A stretch of DNA of 64,000 bases from Alphaproteobacteria bacterium (GTDB taxonomy: Bacteria; Pseudomonadota; Alphaproteobacteria; Thalassobaculales; Thalassobaculaceae): assembly GCA_024742275.1 (NCBI GenBank), contig JANSYS010000006.1:124001-188000 (forward strand), written 5' to 3'. Shown in pieces: positions 1 to 9,966 of the stretch. A model generated the notes under the pieces. That model did not search any database and had not been told where the DNA came from. It worked only from the letters and a program-made list of their open reading frames with translations. Numbering within the stretch: position 1 is the stretch's first letter; each line of letters opens with the position of its first letter. Position numbers and translations under genes: made by a program.

Positions 1-1
1 C

Positions 2-457
2 GAGGCGCAGAACGCGCGAACGTCGGGTCTGTCGCAGAGCGAGGTCTATGCGTTGGATCGCGAGTGGCGCCAACAGCGCGAGGCGGAAAATCAGCCGATC
101 GTCGCTGAATTGCTCGGGAGTCCGCTCTCCGCGTACCTGATGTACGTCCAGGCCGCGTCTGTCGGCCTGATCACCGAAATCATCGTCATGGACGCGCGCG
201 GCCTGAACGTCGGGCAAAGCGCGCTGACGTCGGACTACTGGCAGGGGGACGAGGCGAAATTCACAAGGACGGTGCCCAGAGGCGCCGCCGCCGTGTTCGT
301 CGATGAAGTCTCCTGTCACCGGGAAACCGGCACCTGGCGGTGTCAGGCGAGTCTCACGTTGTCCGGGTCGAACGGGATGGTCATCGGCGCCGCCACGTTC
401 GAGATCAATCTGAACGAACTCGCCCGCCTGCGGGCTTTGAAGGCCGAGAGTCACTGA
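2..457 (+). CDS. PDC/Cache-like sensor domain protein (5' end missing)
   Basis: The reading frame is open to the left edge of the window, so the N-terminus, and any signal peptide, is missing; a TTG at 53 is in frame but is probably internal. The visible 151 residues look like a periplasmic PDC (Cache) ligand-binding domain: an LITEIIVMDARGLNVGQS strand-turn, the TSDYWQGDEAKF segment, then a two-cysteine hairpin (CHRETGTWRC) and a final GAATFEINLNEL strand. Such domains bind small ligands outside the membrane. The stop lies 7 bases before the chemotaxis receptor gene, so the two are probably co-transcribed and the protein may act as a separate ligand-binding partner of that receptor. Family call is by sequence pattern only. 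Confidence 0.6.
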   Translation, partial: EAQNARTSGLSQSEVYALDREWRQQREAENQPIVAELLGSPLSAYLMYVQAASVGLITEIIVMDARGLNVGQSALTSDYWQGDEAKFTRTVPRGAAAVFVDEVSCHRETGTWRCQASLTLSGSNGMVIGAATFEINLNELARLRALKAESH

Positions 458-464
458 GGAAATC

Positions 465-2210
465 ATGCTTAAGCGATCGTCTATATCAACGAGAATTTCC
501 GCCGTGTTTGTGACACTGGTGCTGGTGCTCGGCGGTGCGGGAGGAGTGATCTGGCAGCAGTCGATGCAATTGGATGAGTCCGCCCGGCTCCAGGGCGAGC
601 AGGTGGAACGGCTCAGGGCGCTTTCGGCGATACAGACCAGCGTTTTCGACCAGCGGACGGCGGTCCTGAACATGCTGATCACGGGCCGGCAGGATTTCGC
701 CGACGAGTACAGGAATGCCGTGGCGGAGGTCGACGGGGAGCAAAGCGAACAGTTCCGCCAGATCGCGGAGGGGCTTTCCACGCAGGGTCGTGGCAGACTC
801 GAGGAGATCGAGCGCGACATCCGGATCTGGCGTCGGGACTACGCCGACACTCAGATTCGCTTGATGAACCGTCCGTCGACGGTGAACGAGGCTCGCGCGA
901 TAGAAGTCGCGGGAGACCCGCAGGCGCTCTTCGACCGTTTGGATCAGGGGTTCGACACGCTCCGCGGCGTCGTGCTTGCCGATCTGTCGCGCCGCGATGC
1001 CGACTTTCACTCGGCGGCGATGCTGCTGCAGCTTTGGGTCGGGCTCAGCGGGGTGGTGCTGGTCGTGATCGCCGTCCTGGCGGGGGTGACCATGGTTCGT
1101 GGCGTCAGTCGCCCGATCCGGGGCATGACCGAGGCCATGCGGCGCTTGGCCGAAGGGGATCATCAGATCCATGTTCCCGGGCACGGCGCCGCCGCCGAGA
1201 TCGACCGCATGGCCGGTGCGGTCGAAGTGTTCCGGACCGCCTTGGTGCGGAACGAGGAGTTCCAGCGCGAGACCGATCGGCTGCAACGCGAGAGCCGAGA
1301 CGCGCTCAGCCGGGCGCGTTTGGAACTTGCCGATAGATTCCGCCTGCGGGTGGGATCGTTGATCGATGCGATCGTCGCGGACAGCGACACGCTGCGCGAC
1401 GACGCGACCGGCCTGTCTTCCACGGCGCGCCAGACCAAAGGAATAGCGGTCGCTGCCGCGTCGTCGGCGGATCTCGCGGCGGAGAACGGCGATAGTGTGG
1501 CCGCGGCGACAGAGCAACTCGAAGCGTCGATCAACGAGATCTCCGGACAGGTTGCTTCGCAGACGCATATGGCGAAGGACGCGGACAAGCTGGTAGGCGA
1601 ATCCACGGTTGTCATGCAACGCCTCGGCGCGGGCGCACGCGACATCGATTCGGTCGTCGATCTGATCGAAAAGATCGCCGACCAGACGAACCTGCTGGCG
1701 CTGAACGCCACCATCGAAGCCGCCCGTGCCGGCGTCGCCGGGCAGGGGTTCGCGGTCGTGGCGGGGGAGGTCAAGCGGTTGGCCGACCAGACGCGGGAGG
1801 CGACGGGCGATATCGCCGAGAGGATCTCAGGCATCCAGGCTGATGCGCAGGCGACGGTCGATGCGATCGCGTCGTTGCGGCAAAGCGTAGACCGGTTCGG
1901 CGAGGCGTCGAGTGTCGTCGGCGCTGCGGTTGAACAGCAGAATGCCGCAACGGGAGAGATCGCATTGGCGGTCCAGGGCGCGGCCAGGAATGCGCGCGAC
2001 GTCAGCCTTTCCATGGCCGAGATGCGCCAGGCCGCCAGCTCGACCGAGGACGTCGCGGGCCGATTTCTGAGCGCCGCCGAGGCCTTGACGGGCCGGGCGG
2101 AAACGTTGCGCCGGGAGGTCGAGAGCCTTCTCGCCGAGATGACCAGCGACGATGATGATGCGGCGGCCGCCCGCCGACCCGACCTGAGGGCGCCGGCGTT
2201 GGCGGCCTGA
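465..2210 (+). CDS. methyl-accepting chemotaxis protein
   Basis: A 581-residue transmembrane chemoreceptor that would control CheA kinase activity. It has a membrane segment at about 12-31, a periplasmic region of about 155 residues that is predicted to be mainly helical, and a second membrane segment at about 186-210. A HAMP domain follows at about 211-265, then a long cytoplasmic signalling coiled coil. The conserved hairpin tip ([20 protein letters not shown], then [18 protein letters not shown]) lies at about residues 398-440. The C-terminus (RAPALAA) carries no NWETF-type CheR docking pentapeptide. The start ATG follows a GAGGAAAT ribosome-binding site. No other chemotaxis gene is in the window. 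Confidence 0.95.
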   Translation: MLKRSSISTRISAVFVTLVLVLGGAGGVIWQQSMQLDESARLQGEQVERLRALSAIQTSVFDQRTAVLNMLITGRQDFADEYRNAVAEVDGEQSEQFRQIAEGLSTQGRGRLEEIERDIRIWRRDYADTQIRLMNRPSTVNEARAIEVAGDPQALFDRLDQGFDTLRGVVLADLSRRDADFHSAAMLLQLWVGLSGVVLVVIAVLAGVTMVRGVSRPIRGMTEAMRRLAEGDHQIHVPGHGAAAEIDRMAGAVEVFRTALVRNEEFQRETDRLQRESRDALSRARLELADRFRLRVGSLIDAIVADSDTLRDDATGLSSTARQTKGIAVAAASSADLAAENGDSVAAATEQLEASINEISGQVASQTHMAKDADKLVGESTVVMQRLGAGARDIDSVVDLIEKIADQTNLLALNATIEAARAGVAGQGFAVVAGEVKRLADQTREATGDIAERISGIQADAQATVDAIASLRQSVDRFGEASSVVGAAVEQQNAATGEIALAVQGAARNARDVSLSMAEMRQAASSTEDVAGRFLSAAEALTGRAETLRREVESLLAEMTSDDDDAAAARRPDLRAPALAA

Positions 2211-2409
2211 GGGCGGCGTTGGTCCGACCGGCGCCATCTCGCCTCCCCCCGCGACACACGGTTCACCCCGGAGCCCGGCCTGTGCTAAACCCCCGCGCGG
2301 CGCTGGACGGGCGCCGGGGCGATACGGCGGATGTCGTGCGTCGACCCCCTACATCTGGTATAGAGAGTCGATTCGCGCCACGAACGGTCGCGAGCGGGAG
2401 CGTTTGGAA

Positions 2410-3159
2410 ATGGCCGGTCATTCCCAATTCAAGAACATCATGTATCGCAAGGGTGCGCAGGATAAGAAGCGCGCCAAGGTTTTCACCCGTCTGACGCGCG
2501 AGATCCAGGTCGCGGCGAAGACCGGCGGCGAGGACCCGGCATCGAACCCGGCGCTGCGCACCGCCATCGCGGCCGCGCGCAAGGAGAACATGCCGAAGGA
2601 CAACATCGAGCGCGCGATCAAGAAGGGCTCGGGCGGCGGCGACGACAACAATTTCGAGGAAGTGCGGTACGAGGGTTACGGGCCCGGCGGCGTGGCGATG
2701 ATCGTCGACGCGCTGACCGACAACCGGAACCGTACCGCCTCGGAGGTCCGCGCGGCGTTCTCCAAGTTCGGCGGCAATCTCGGCGAGACCAACTCGGTCT
2801 CCTTCATGTTCAATCGGGTCGGTCAGATCATCTACCCTGCCGATGTGGGGTCGCCCGACGACGTGCTGGAGGCGGCGATCGAGGCTGGGGCCGAGAACGC
2901 GGAGTCGAGCGAGACCGAGCACGAGATCACCTGTCCGATCGAAGACTTCAACACGGTCCGAGAGGCGCTCGAGGCCAGCCTCGGCGAGCCGCAGTCTGCC
3001 GGCTTGACCTGGAAGCCGCTGAACACGGTCGCAGTGGACGAGGATCAGGCGGGCACGCTGATCAAGCTGTTCGATACCTTGGACGACAACGACGACGTGC
3101 AGCAGGTCTCGGCGAATTTCGACATCGCCGACGATGTCATGGCGAAACTGTCCGCCTGA
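2410..3159 (+). CDS. yebC: YebC/PmpR family regulator (TACO1-like)
   Basis: A 249-residue YebC-family protein, a cytoplasmic family linked to transcription regulation and to translation through proline-rich or pausing stretches. The N-terminus [20 protein letters not shown] is the family signature, and the three-domain length is typical. The ATG at 2410 was chosen over an in-frame TTG two codons upstream because homologues start with MAGHS; a GGGAG site lies about 10 bases upstream. It precedes ruvC, as in many bacteria. The translation aid idea is attractive here because TolA downstream has long proline runs, but that link is inference. Confidence 0.95.
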   Translation: MAGHSQFKNIMYRKGAQDKKRAKVFTRLTREIQVAAKTGGEDPASNPALRTAIAAARKENMPKDNIERAIKKGSGGGDDNNFEEVRYEGYGPGGVAMIVDALTDNRNRTASEVRAAFSKFGGNLGETNSVSFMFNRVGQIIYPADVGSPDDVLEAAIEAGAENAESSETEHEITCPIEDFNTVREALEASLGEPQSAGLTWKPLNTVAVDEDQAGTLIKLFDTLDDNDDVQQVSANFDIADDVMAKLSA

Positions 3160-3227
3160 GTTCGGATCAAGGCCGGGACAAGGGTCCGGGCCGGGATGTG
3201 AAGGAGGGCGGCACCACGGAGAGGCGC

Positions 3228-3836
3228 ATGCGGCTGATCGGGCTCGACCCCGGCCTCAGGAACACCGGGTGGGGGGTGATCGAGACCGACGGTGTTCGCC
3301 TGCGCCACGTCGCGGACGGCACCGTGCATTCCGATGGCAAGGCAGATATCGCCATCCGTCTGGTGCAGCTCTATGACGCAATTCTTGATCTGATCGACCG
3401 GTATCGGCCTGACGAGGCGGCGGTCGAGGAAACCTTCGTGAACCGCAACCCGGAAAGTACGCTCAAGCTCGGACTCGCCCGTGGCGTCGTCCTGCTCGCA
3501 CCGGCCAAGGCCGGGCTGAGAGTCGCCGAATACGCGCCGAAGCGGGTCAAGAAGGCCGTTGTCGGTACCGGAAGCGCGGAAAAGGAGCAGGTCCAGGCGA
3601 TGATCTCGACGTTGCTGCCAGGCGCCAGGATCAAAAGTCCGGACGCCGCCGACGCTCTCGCGGTGGCGGTCTGCCACGCTCACTACGTCCAGTCCCGCGT
3701 CGCCTTCGGCCAATCGGCCGGCGTCGCCGCGCGCAAGACCGGTGCCGTGACCGACATGGCGCCGGGCCTCGAACGGGCGATCGCCGCCGCGCTGGCGAAG
3801 GAAGCGGCCAAGGAACCGGTTGGAGGCGGATCATGA
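3228..3836 (+). CDS. ruvC: Holliday junction endonuclease RuvC
   Basis: A 202-residue RuvC nuclease that cuts Holliday junctions by symmetric nicks and works with the RuvAB branch-migration motor. The acidic catalytic set is visible: Asp7 in IGLDPGL, a Glu in the VEETFVN segment, and the C-terminal pair in [11 protein letters not shown]. The ATG at 3228 has a GGAGAGG site at 3218-3224; an in-frame GTG at 3198 would add ten residues not expected before MRLIGLDPG. The TGA overlaps the ruvA ATG (ATGA), indicating translational coupling. Confidence 0.97.
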   Translation: MRLIGLDPGLRNTGWGVIETDGVRLRHVADGTVHSDGKADIAIRLVQLYDAILDLIDRYRPDEAAVEETFVNRNPESTLKLGLARGVVLLAPAKAGLRVAEYAPKRVKKAVVGTGSAEKEQVQAMISTLLPGARIKSPDAADALAVAVCHAHYVQSRVAFGQSAGVAARKTGAVTDMAPGLERAIAAALAKEAAKEPVGGGS

Positions 3837-4456
3837 TCGCGCGGCTCAAAGGCATCCTCGACGCGCTCGGCGACAATCAGGCGGTTATCGACGTCAACGG
3901 CGTCGGCTATCTGATCTTCTGCTCCGGGCGGACGTTGACGGCGCTCGGTTCGGTCGGCGATGCGGTCAAGGTCGAGATCGAGACCCATGTCCGCGAGGAT
4001 CATATCCACCTCTACGGCTTCACCGCCGGCTCCGAGAAGGCGGCGTTCAAGATGCTGCAGACCGTACAGGGGGTTGGCGCGAAGCATGCGCTGTCGATCC
4101 TGACCGTGCTGTCGCCGGACGAACTGTTCACCGCCATCGCCGCACAGGATCGGACCATGCTGACCCGGGCCGACGGCGTCGGGCCGAAGCTGGCCGCCCG
4201 GATCGTGAACGAGCTCAAGGACAAGACCGTCAACGTGGCGCTCGGGATCGCCGCTGACGCGCCCGCGGCCGCGCGCAGCGCCGCGGTGAAGGCGGCCGGT
4301 AGCGACACTCTGGCCGATGCCGTCTCCGCGCTCGTCAATCTCGGCTACGGCCGGGCCGAGGCCTATGGCGCGGTGCAGTCGGCGCAGGCCGCGCTCGGCG
4401 GGGACGCCGCCCTCGACAGGCTGATCACCGGCGGGCTGAAGGAGCTGGCCGGGTGA
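3833..4456 (+). CDS. ruvA: Holliday junction branch migration subunit RuvA
   Basis: A 207-residue RuvA, which binds four-way junctions as a tetramer and loads RuvB rings. An N-terminal OB-fold ([23 protein letters not shown]) is followed by two helix-hairpin-helix elements (QGVGAKHAL and [15 protein letters not shown]). A flexible alanine-rich linker leads to the C-terminal RuvB-contacting domain ([20 protein letters not shown]). It overlaps ruvC by ATGA and ruvB by GTGA, so ruvCAB is one coupled operon. No LexA-type operator was recognised upstream. Confidence 0.97.
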   Translation: MIARLKGILDALGDNQAVIDVNGVGYLIFCSGRTLTALGSVGDAVKVEIETHVREDHIHLYGFTAGSEKAAFKMLQTVQGVGAKHALSILTVLSPDELFTAIAAQDRTMLTRADGVGPKLAARIVNELKDKTVNVALGIAADAPAAARSAAVKAAGSDTLADAVSALVNLGYGRAEAYGAVQSAQAALGGDAALDRLITGGLKELAG

Positions 4457-5526
4457 GCGGCGACTGGGATGAGGAAGCGGAGGATGCGGACCGCCTGATC
4501 GATGGCGAGCGTCGCCCGGAGGACATGGGCGAGACGACCCTGCGGCCGCAGACGCTCGACGACTTCACCGGACAGAAGAAGGTCCGCGAAAACCTCAAGG
4601 TATTCATCGATGCCGCCCGCGGCAGGGACGAGGCCCTGGACCATGTCCTGCTGTTCGGTCCTCCGGGGCTCGGCAAGACCACGCTTGCCCAGATCGTGGC
4701 GCGCGAACTTGGTGTGAATTTCCGCGCGACCTCGGGACCGGTCATCGCGAAGGCGGGCGACCTCGCCGCCCTGCTGACCAACCTGCAGCCGCGCGACGTT
4801 CTTTTTATCGATGAGATACATCGCCTTAATCCTGCCGTAGAGGAAGTGCTGTATCCCGCGATGGAGGATTTTCAGCTCGATCTCATCATCGGCGAAGGAC
4901 CGGCAGCGCGGTCGATCCGGATCGACCTTGCGCCGTTCACGCTTGTGGCGGCGACGACACGGTCGGGGCTGATCACGACGCCGTTGCGTGAGCGCTTTGG
5001 TATTCCTCTGCGCCTCCAGTTCTACGAACCCGACGAGCTGACCCGGATCGTCAAGCGTGGCGCCGATCTGCTGGAGTTCGGTCTGACAGAGGACGGCGCC
5101 GGCGAGATCGCGCGCCGAGCCCGCGGCACCCCGCGGGTCGCGGGGCGCCTGCTGCGCCGGGTCAGGGACTTCGCCGCCGTCGCGGGCAAGGCGGTGGTGG
5201 ACGCCGTGCTCGCGGACGCGGCGTTGACCCGGCTCGACATCGACCAGCGCGGCCTTGATGCGATGGACCGGCGCTACATGGGCTGCATTGCCGAAAACTA
5301 CGGCGGCGGGCCGGTCGGCGCGGAAACGCTGGGTGCGGCATTGGGCGAGCAGCGCGACGTCATCGAGGAGGTGATCGAGCCGTACCTGATGCAGCAGGGG
5401 CTGATCCAGCGCACGCCGCGCGGACGGATCCTGTCGGCGGCCGGCTGGCGCTATCTCGGCCTTGCCCCGCCCAAGACCATCGACTCCCAACTCGACCTGC
5501 TCGGCCGTGGGGAGGACGATGCCTGA
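4453..5526 (+). CDS. ruvB: Holliday junction branch migration ATPase RuvB
   Basis: A 357-residue AAA+ motor that drives branch migration with RuvA. Walker A (GPPGLGKTT) lies at about 69-77, Walker B (LFIDEIHRL) at about 117-125, sensor 1 is in [10 protein letters not shown], and the [15 protein letters not shown] arginine motif follows. The C-terminal winged-helix DNA-binding domain contains the conserved [17 protein letters not shown] segment. Translation starts at GTG 4453, inside the ruvA stop (GTGA). The last codons overlap ybgC by 8 bases. Confidence 0.97.
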   Translation: MSGDWDEEAEDADRLIDGERRPEDMGETTLRPQTLDDFTGQKKVRENLKVFIDAARGRDEALDHVLLFGPPGLGKTTLAQIVARELGVNFRATSGPVIAKAGDLAALLTNLQPRDVLFIDEIHRLNPAVEEVLYPAMEDFQLDLIIGEGPAARSIRIDLAPFTLVAATTRSGLITTPLRERFGIPLRLQFYEPDELTRIVKRGADLLEFGLTEDGAGEIARRARGTPRVAGRLLRRVRDFAAVAGKAVVDAVLADAALTRLDIDQRGLDAMDRRYMGCIAENYGGGPVGAETLGAALGEQRDVIEEVIEPYLMQQGLIQRTPRGRILSAAGWRYLGLAPPKTIDSQLDLLGRGEDDA

Positions 5527-5935
5527 CCCGTTCCGATTTCCCGTTCGGGTCTACTACGAGGACACCGATGCGGGTGGCGTGGTGTACCACGCGAACTATC
5601 TGCGTTTCGCCGAGCGGGCGCGGACGGAATTTTTGCGTGCGGCGGGGATCCAACAGCGGGAGATGCGCGAGGCCGACGGGTTCGCCTTCGTGGTCCGGCG
5701 CTGCAACATCGATTTCCGCGCGCCGGCTTTTCTTGACGACGCGTTGGAAGTGGTGACGCGGATCACCGGGGTTCGAGGGGCGGCTCTGGAAGCGATCCAG
5801 GAAGTCGTCCGGGAGGGCGAGACGGACCCCTTGGTCGTGCTGGAGCTGGTCATCGCCGGCGTGAACGGACGCGGACGCCCGGCGCGGCTACCGCAGAGAG
5901 TAAGAGACGTGGTCGGCGGCTTCGTCCCGGCCTGA
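5519..5935 (+). CDS. ybgC: YbgC-type acyl-CoA thioesterase
   Basis: A 138-residue hotdog-fold thioesterase of the tol-pal associated YbgC family, which hydrolyses acyl-CoA or acyl-ACP thioesters and is thought to act in phospholipid metabolism near the membrane. The signature [19 protein letters not shown] contains the catalytic Asp. The ATG at 5519 overlaps the end of ruvB by 8 bases; an earlier in-frame ATG at 5462 would add a non-homologous tail. Its place just before tolQ is the usual arrangement in proteobacteria. Confidence 0.95.
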   Translation: MPDPFRFPVRVYYEDTDAGGVVYHANYLRFAERARTEFLRAAGIQQREMREADGFAFVVRRCNIDFRAPAFLDDALEVVTRITGVRGAALEAIQEVVREGETDPLVVLELVIAGVNGRGRPARLPQRVRDVVGGFVPA

Positions 5936-5998
5936 CCGTGAACATCTGAAGGCCGGCGGTGTCTCGCGGAGGCGCCGGCAGCGGAGAAGAGGAAATCG

Positions 5999-6793
5999 AT
6001 GGAGCAAGTTGCACAAGCGGTAGTCGATACGGTCCAGGGAGCGGCGCAAGGGGCCGCCGCATCGGGGCTGACTTCACCGGGGCTGGCGGCGCCGGCGGCG
6101 GCGATGACGAGCGAGCTTAGCGTCTGGGCCCTCTTCATGATGGCCGATCCGGTGGTCAAGATCGTGATGCTGCTTCTGGTCCTGGCCTCGATCTGGAGCT
6201 GGGCAATCATCATCGAGAAGATCCTGAAGATGCGTCGGATGCGCCGCCGCGCGACCGAGTTCGAGGATGCGTTCTGGTCCGGCGGATCGCTCGAAGACCT
6301 GTACGACCGTATGGGCGGCCATCCGTCCGACCCGATGTCCTCGATCTTCTCATCAGCCATGCGCGAGTGGCGCCGTTCCGCGGCCAAGGGTTTGAATCAG
6401 CGGTCGACCGACCTGCGGGCAAGCCTGCGTGACCGCCTCGATCAGATCATGCATCTGACCATCAACCGTGAGATGGAGGCGCTGGAGAAGAGGATGACCT
6501 TCCTGGCGTCGGTCGGCTCGACGGCGCCGTTCGTCGGCCTCTTCGGGACGGTCTGGGGGATCATGAACAGCTTCCAGGCGATCGCGGCGTCGAAGAACAC
6601 CAGCCTGGCCGTGGTGGCCCCCGGTATTGCCGAGGCGCTGTTCGCAACGGCGCTCGGTCTGGTCGCGGCCATCCCGGCGGTCGTCGCCTACAACAAGCTT
6701 TCCAGCGATCTCGACCGCTACTCGGGACGGCTGGAGGGCTTCGCGACCGAGTTCGGCTCGATCCTGTCGCGGCAGATGGACGAGGGGCAGTAG
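5999..6793 (+). CDS. tolQ: Tol-Pal system motor protein TolQ
   Basis: A 264-residue inner-membrane protein of the MotA/TolQ/ExbB family that forms a proton-driven motor with TolR and energises TolA. Three membrane segments are visible: about 40-65 (LFMMADPVVKIVMLLLVLASIWSWAI region), about 158-180 (STAPFVGLFGTVWGIMNSF) and about 200-222 (LFATALGLVAAIPAVVAY). An AGGAAAT site precedes the ATG. The alanine- and glycine-rich first 40 residues are longer than in E. coli TolQ. It is followed 3 bases later by tolR. Confidence 0.97.
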   Translation: MEQVAQAVVDTVQGAAQGAAASGLTSPGLAAPAAAMTSELSVWALFMMADPVVKIVMLLLVLASIWSWAIIIEKILKMRRMRRRATEFEDAFWSGGSLEDLYDRMGGHPSDPMSSIFSSAMREWRRSAAKGLNQRSTDLRASLRDRLDQIMHLTINREMEALEKRMTFLASVGSTAPFVGLFGTVWGIMNSFQAIAASKNTSLAVVAPGIAEALFATALGLVAAIPAVVAYNKLSSDLDRYSGRLEGFATEFGSILSRQMDEGQ

Positions 6794-6796
6794 GAC

Positions 6797-7252
6797 GTGG
6801 CGGGCGGACTTATCAAACGCGGCGTGCCCGGACGTGGTGGGCGTCGCCGCCGGGTGCCGATGAGCGAGATCAACGTCACGCCGTTCGTCGACGTGATGCT
6901 GGTGCTGCTGATCGTCTTCATGGTGACGGCGCCTCTGTTGACCGTCGGGGTGCCCGTCGATCTGCCTCAAACCAAGGCCGCCCAACTCACGGATGAAGTG
7001 GAGCCGCTGGTCATTACGGTGCGCGCGGATGGCGGGATCTTTCTGCAGGAGACGTCGATCACCCGCGAGGAACTGGTGCCGAAGCTGGTGGCGGTGTCCG
7101 GTGCCAATCCCGATCTCAGGATTTTCGTCCGGGGCGACAAGTCGATCGCCTACGGAACGGTGATGGAGGTCATGGGGCTGGTGAATTCCGCCGGTTTTCG
7201 TCGGGTGGCTTTGCTGGCCGAACTGCCGGAGGACTCCGCCGGGACCCGCTGA
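6797..7252 (+). CDS. tolR: Tol-Pal system protein TolR
   Basis: A 151-residue ExbD/TolR family protein. It has a short basic N-terminus (GRGGRRRRVPMSEINVTPFVDVML), one membrane helix at about 30-50 whose Asp (FVDVMLVLL) is the expected proton-path residue, and a periplasmic domain. Translation starts at a GTG 3 bases after the tolQ stop, so the two are made together. It pairs with TolQ to form the motor that pulls on TolA during cell constriction. Confidence 0.96.
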   Translation: MAGGLIKRGVPGRGGRRRRVPMSEINVTPFVDVMLVLLIVFMVTAPLLTVGVPVDLPQTKAAQLTDEVEPLVITVRADGGIFLQETSITREELVPKLVAVSGANPDLRIFVRGDKSIAYGTVMEVMGLVNSAGFRRVALLAELPEDSAGTR

Positions 7253-7308
7253 GGTCCGGGCGCGAGGCGGGGCGATAGCGGTCCAATGAGGAGCGTGACG
7301 AACGATCG

Positions 7309-8400
7309 ATGAACGTGGCTCTGGTCATATCGATACTGCTGCACGCTGGCGTGCTGGCGCTGGCCGTTTTCGGTCTGCCTCGGCTTGCCCGCGAGGAGCC
7401 TATCGAGAACCGTCTCGTCGTCGTCGACGTGGTCACGGTGGCGGAGGTCACGAACGCCCCGCCGCCCGCCGAAGCCGCGAAGCCGGACAAGACGCCGCCG
7501 CCCCCGCCCCAGGCTGCGGCCAAACCGCAACCGGCCCCCCCGCCGCCACCTCCGCCGCCACCTCCGGCCCAGGCCGCCCCGCCGCCTCCGGCGGACGTGC
7601 CGCCGGCCGAAACCGCCCAACCGCCCGAACCTCCCCCACCGGCCGATGCGGAACCGGTTCCTATTCCGACCGAGCGGCCGGTTGCGCCGCAGCCGGAACC
7701 GGTCGCTCCCACGCCCGTTCCCGTGGAGAAACCCGAACCGCCGAAGCCCGAACCGGCTCCGCAGGTCGCCGCGGCGCCGGAACCCGAGAAGGCCGCGCCG
7801 CAGGTGCCGGAAGCGGCCAAGGTGGAGCGTGTCGAGGAGGAGAGTCCCGCGCCGGTTCCTGTGGCCCGTCCGACCCCGCCGGAGCGCCGCGCGCAGGTTG
7901 CCCGGCAAGAGACGCCGGAGACGCCCGAGAAGAAGGAGCCGGAGAAGACGGACACATTCCTGAACGTGCTGAAAACGGTTCAGGATTTGAAGAAGGACGC
8001 GCCCGCGCCTCAGGCGGAGCCGAGACCGACACCCGCACCCGATGCGGATACCACGGCGCGGCGGTCGAACTTCGACCCGAACCAGACGCTGTCGATTTCG
8101 GAGATGGACGCGATCCGACAGCAGATCAGCGGTTGCTGGCTGGTGCCGGCCGGCGCGAAGAACGCCGCGAACCTGGCGGTGGAGATCAACGTCACGATGA
8201 ATTCGGACCGCACTGTGCGGTCCGCCCAGGTGGTGGACAGAGGCCGGATGCAGAACGACCCGTTCTTCCGGTCCGCTGCCGAGAGTGCCCTCAGGGCGCT
8301 GAAATCGCCGAACTGTTCCCCGTTGCAACTTCCGCCGGAGAAGTACGACACATGGAAAAACTTCACGATCACCTTCGATCCGAGGGACATGCTGTCATGA
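7309..8400 (+). CDS. tolA: TolA-like cell envelope protein with proline-rich linker
   Basis: A 363-residue TolA that spans the periplasm and links the TolQR motor to TolB and Pal. An N-terminal membrane anchor at about 2-24 is followed by a very proline-rich spacer (about 45-230, including runs of nine and more prolines) and a short C-terminal TonB/TolA-like domain ([21 protein letters not shown] to [13 protein letters not shown]). E. coli TolA instead uses a long alanine/lysine helix, so this linker is a different solution, seen in other alphaproteobacteria. The TGA overlaps the tolB ATG. Confidence 0.9.
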   Translation: MNVALVISILLHAGVLALAVFGLPRLAREEPIENRLVVVDVVTVAEVTNAPPPAEAAKPDKTPPPPPQAAAKPQPAPPPPPPPPPPAQAAPPPPADVPPAETAQPPEPPPPADAEPVPIPTERPVAPQPEPVAPTPVPVEKPEPPKPEPAPQVAAAPEPEKAAPQVPEAAKVERVEEESPAPVPVARPTPPERRAQVARQETPETPEKKEPEKTDTFLNVLKTVQDLKKDAPAPQAEPRPTPAPDADTTARRSNFDPNQTLSISEMDAIRQQISGCWLVPAGAKNAANLAVEINVTMNSDRTVRSAQVVDRGRMQNDPFFRSAAESALRALKSPNCSPLQLPPEKYDTWKNFTITFDPRDMLS

Positions 8401-9812
8401 TCGACACCTCCCACTCCGGCGCGCCTGTCACCGCGCCGCGGCCGCCGAGACCGTCCGTCGACATCGAGATGTCGCGCCGAGACCTCGCCCGCCTGTCGCT
8501 CGCCGGTCTTCTCGGCGCGACGGGGGTTGCGGGCTTCGCGGCGCCGGCCCGCAGCGAGTTGCGGATCGACATCACCCAGGGCCGGGTCGATCCGCTGCCG
8601 ATCGCGATCGCCGAGTTCAAGGGTGAGGGCATCGAAGCCACGCGTGTCGGTCGGACCATGACCGAGATCATCTCGGCGAACCTGGAGCGGTCGGGCCTGT
8701 TCAAGCCGATCGACAGCCGGGCGTTCATCCAATCCGATCTGGACTTCGACACGCCGCCGCGCTTTGGCGATTGGCGGCAGATCGCTGCCCAGGCTCTGGT
8801 TCACGGACGGGTAACGATCCCAGCGCCCGGGCAGTACCGGATCGAATACCGGCTGTGGGACGTGTTCGCCGAGCAGTACATGACGGGGACGTCGCTAACG
8901 GCGATCGAGGAGTCCCTGCGCCGGGCCGCGCATATCGTCTCCGACATGATTTACAAACGGATCACCGGAGAGGACGGATACTTCGATACTCGCTTTGTCT
9001 ATATCGCCGAGAGCGGCCCGCAGAACCGCCGCAAGAAGCAGCTCGCCATCATGGATCAGGACGGAGCGAACCATAAGTTCCTGACCGACGGCAATACGCT
9101 CGTGCTGACACCCCGGTTTTCGCCGACTGTTCAGGAGATCACCTACCTCGCCTACTATCAGAACCGGCCGAGGGTCTATCTCTTCAACCTGGATTCGGGG
9201 CAGCAGGAAGTGCTCGGAGACTTCCCCGGCATGACCTTCGCGCCGCGGTTCTCGCCAGACGGCAACCGGGTCATCATGAGCCTCGCCCAGAACGGCGTCA
9301 CCGACATCCACACCATGGATCTGCGGACGCGCAAGGTGGCGCAGCTCACGGATACGCGGTCGATCGATACGTCGCCGACCTATTCGCCGGATGGCAGTCA
9401 GGTGGTCTTCAACTCCGACCGCGGCGGGTCGCAACAGCTCTATACCATGGCCGCCAGCGGTGCGGGCGTGAAGCGGATCAGCTTTGGCCAGGGGCGCTAC
9501 GCAACCCCGGTCTGGTCTCCGCGCGGGGACCTGATCGCGTTCACCAAGATCACCGGCGGTACCTTCCATATCGGTGTGATGCGGCCCGATGGGTCTGGCG
9601 AACGTCTGCTCAGCCAGGGTTTCCTCGTGGAAGCGCCGAGTTGGTCGCCGAACGGGCGCGTTCTCGTCTATTTCAAGCAGGAGCCGACCGACCGGAACGG
9701 GCGTGGCGGAAGCTCGAAGTTGTATACGATCGACCTCACCGGCTATAACGAGCGTGAAGTCATCACACCGCTGGATGCGTCCGATCCCGCGTGGAGCCCC
9801 TTGCTTCGCTAA
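8397..9812 (+). CDS. tolB: Tol-Pal system beta-propeller protein TolB
   Basis: A 471-residue periplasmic TolB that joins TolA to Pal. The N-terminal domain ([21 protein letters not shown]) and a C-terminal six-bladed propeller with repeated [33 protein letters not shown] blades are clear. The export signal is unusual: [28 protein letters not shown] has a twin-arginine motif, preceded by about 25 extra residues. The ATG at 8397 has a GAGGGA site and overlaps the tolA stop (ATGA); an alternative ATG at 8469 begins directly at MSRRD but lacks a good site. Confidence 0.96.
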   Translation: MIDTSHSGAPVTAPRPPRPSVDIEMSRRDLARLSLAGLLGATGVAGFAAPARSELRIDITQGRVDPLPIAIAEFKGEGIEATRVGRTMTEIISANLERSGLFKPIDSRAFIQSDLDFDTPPRFGDWRQIAAQALVHGRVTIPAPGQYRIEYRLWDVFAEQYMTGTSLTAIEESLRRAAHIVSDMIYKRITGEDGYFDTRFVYIAESGPQNRRKKQLAIMDQDGANHKFLTDGNTLVLTPRFSPTVQEITYLAYYQNRPRVYLFNLDSGQQEVLGDFPGMTFAPRFSPDGNRVIMSLAQNGVTDIHTMDLRTRKVAQLTDTRSIDTSPTYSPDGSQVVFNSDRGGSQQLYTMAASGAGVKRISFGQGRYATPVWSPRGDLIAFTKITGGTFHIGVMRPDGSGERLLSQGFLVEAPSWSPNGRVLVYFKQEPTDRNGRGGSSKLYTIDLTGYNEREVITPLDASDPAWSPLLR

Positions 9813-9830
9813 TCGATTAGAAGCTATAAG
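9801..9830 (+). promoter_or_regulatory. possible pal promoter
   Basis: A TATAAG -10 hexamer at 9825-9830 sits 18 bases after TTGCTT (9801-9806), overlapping the end of tolB. A perfect 12-base palindrome, CTAATCGATTAG (9809-9820), lies between them and includes the tolB stop. Transcription would start near 9837, exactly where the folded leader described next begins. The -35 match is poor. Confidence 0.35.
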
Positions 9831-9838
9831 GAAAAACG

Positions 9839-9918
9839 CTCGTGGTCGGCTGCCGGGGAACTGTGCAGTCCGACAAGGCGAGTCCGGGCCCGGCAGGCCG
9901 GGTCATCAGGACCACGAG
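9839..9918 (+). ncRNA. nested stem-loop structure in the tolB-pal spacer (pal leader?)
   Basis: Three nested helices can be drawn by eye. The outer stem pairs CTCGTGGTC (9839-9847) with GACCACGAG (9910-9918), 9 perfect pairs. The middle stem pairs CTGCCGGG (9850-9857) with CCCGGCAG (9889-9896), 8 perfect pairs. An inner hairpin pairs ACTG (9860-9863) with CAGT (9866-9869), extended by GG/CC. It lies 48 bases before the pal start. It matches no RNA family I recognise; it may be a structured mRNA leader, a small RNA or a palindromic repeat element. Confidence 0.45.
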
Positions 9919-9966
9919 GGGGGCGGGGCGCCCGGCACCACAGATTTCCAGAGGGACACACCTACC

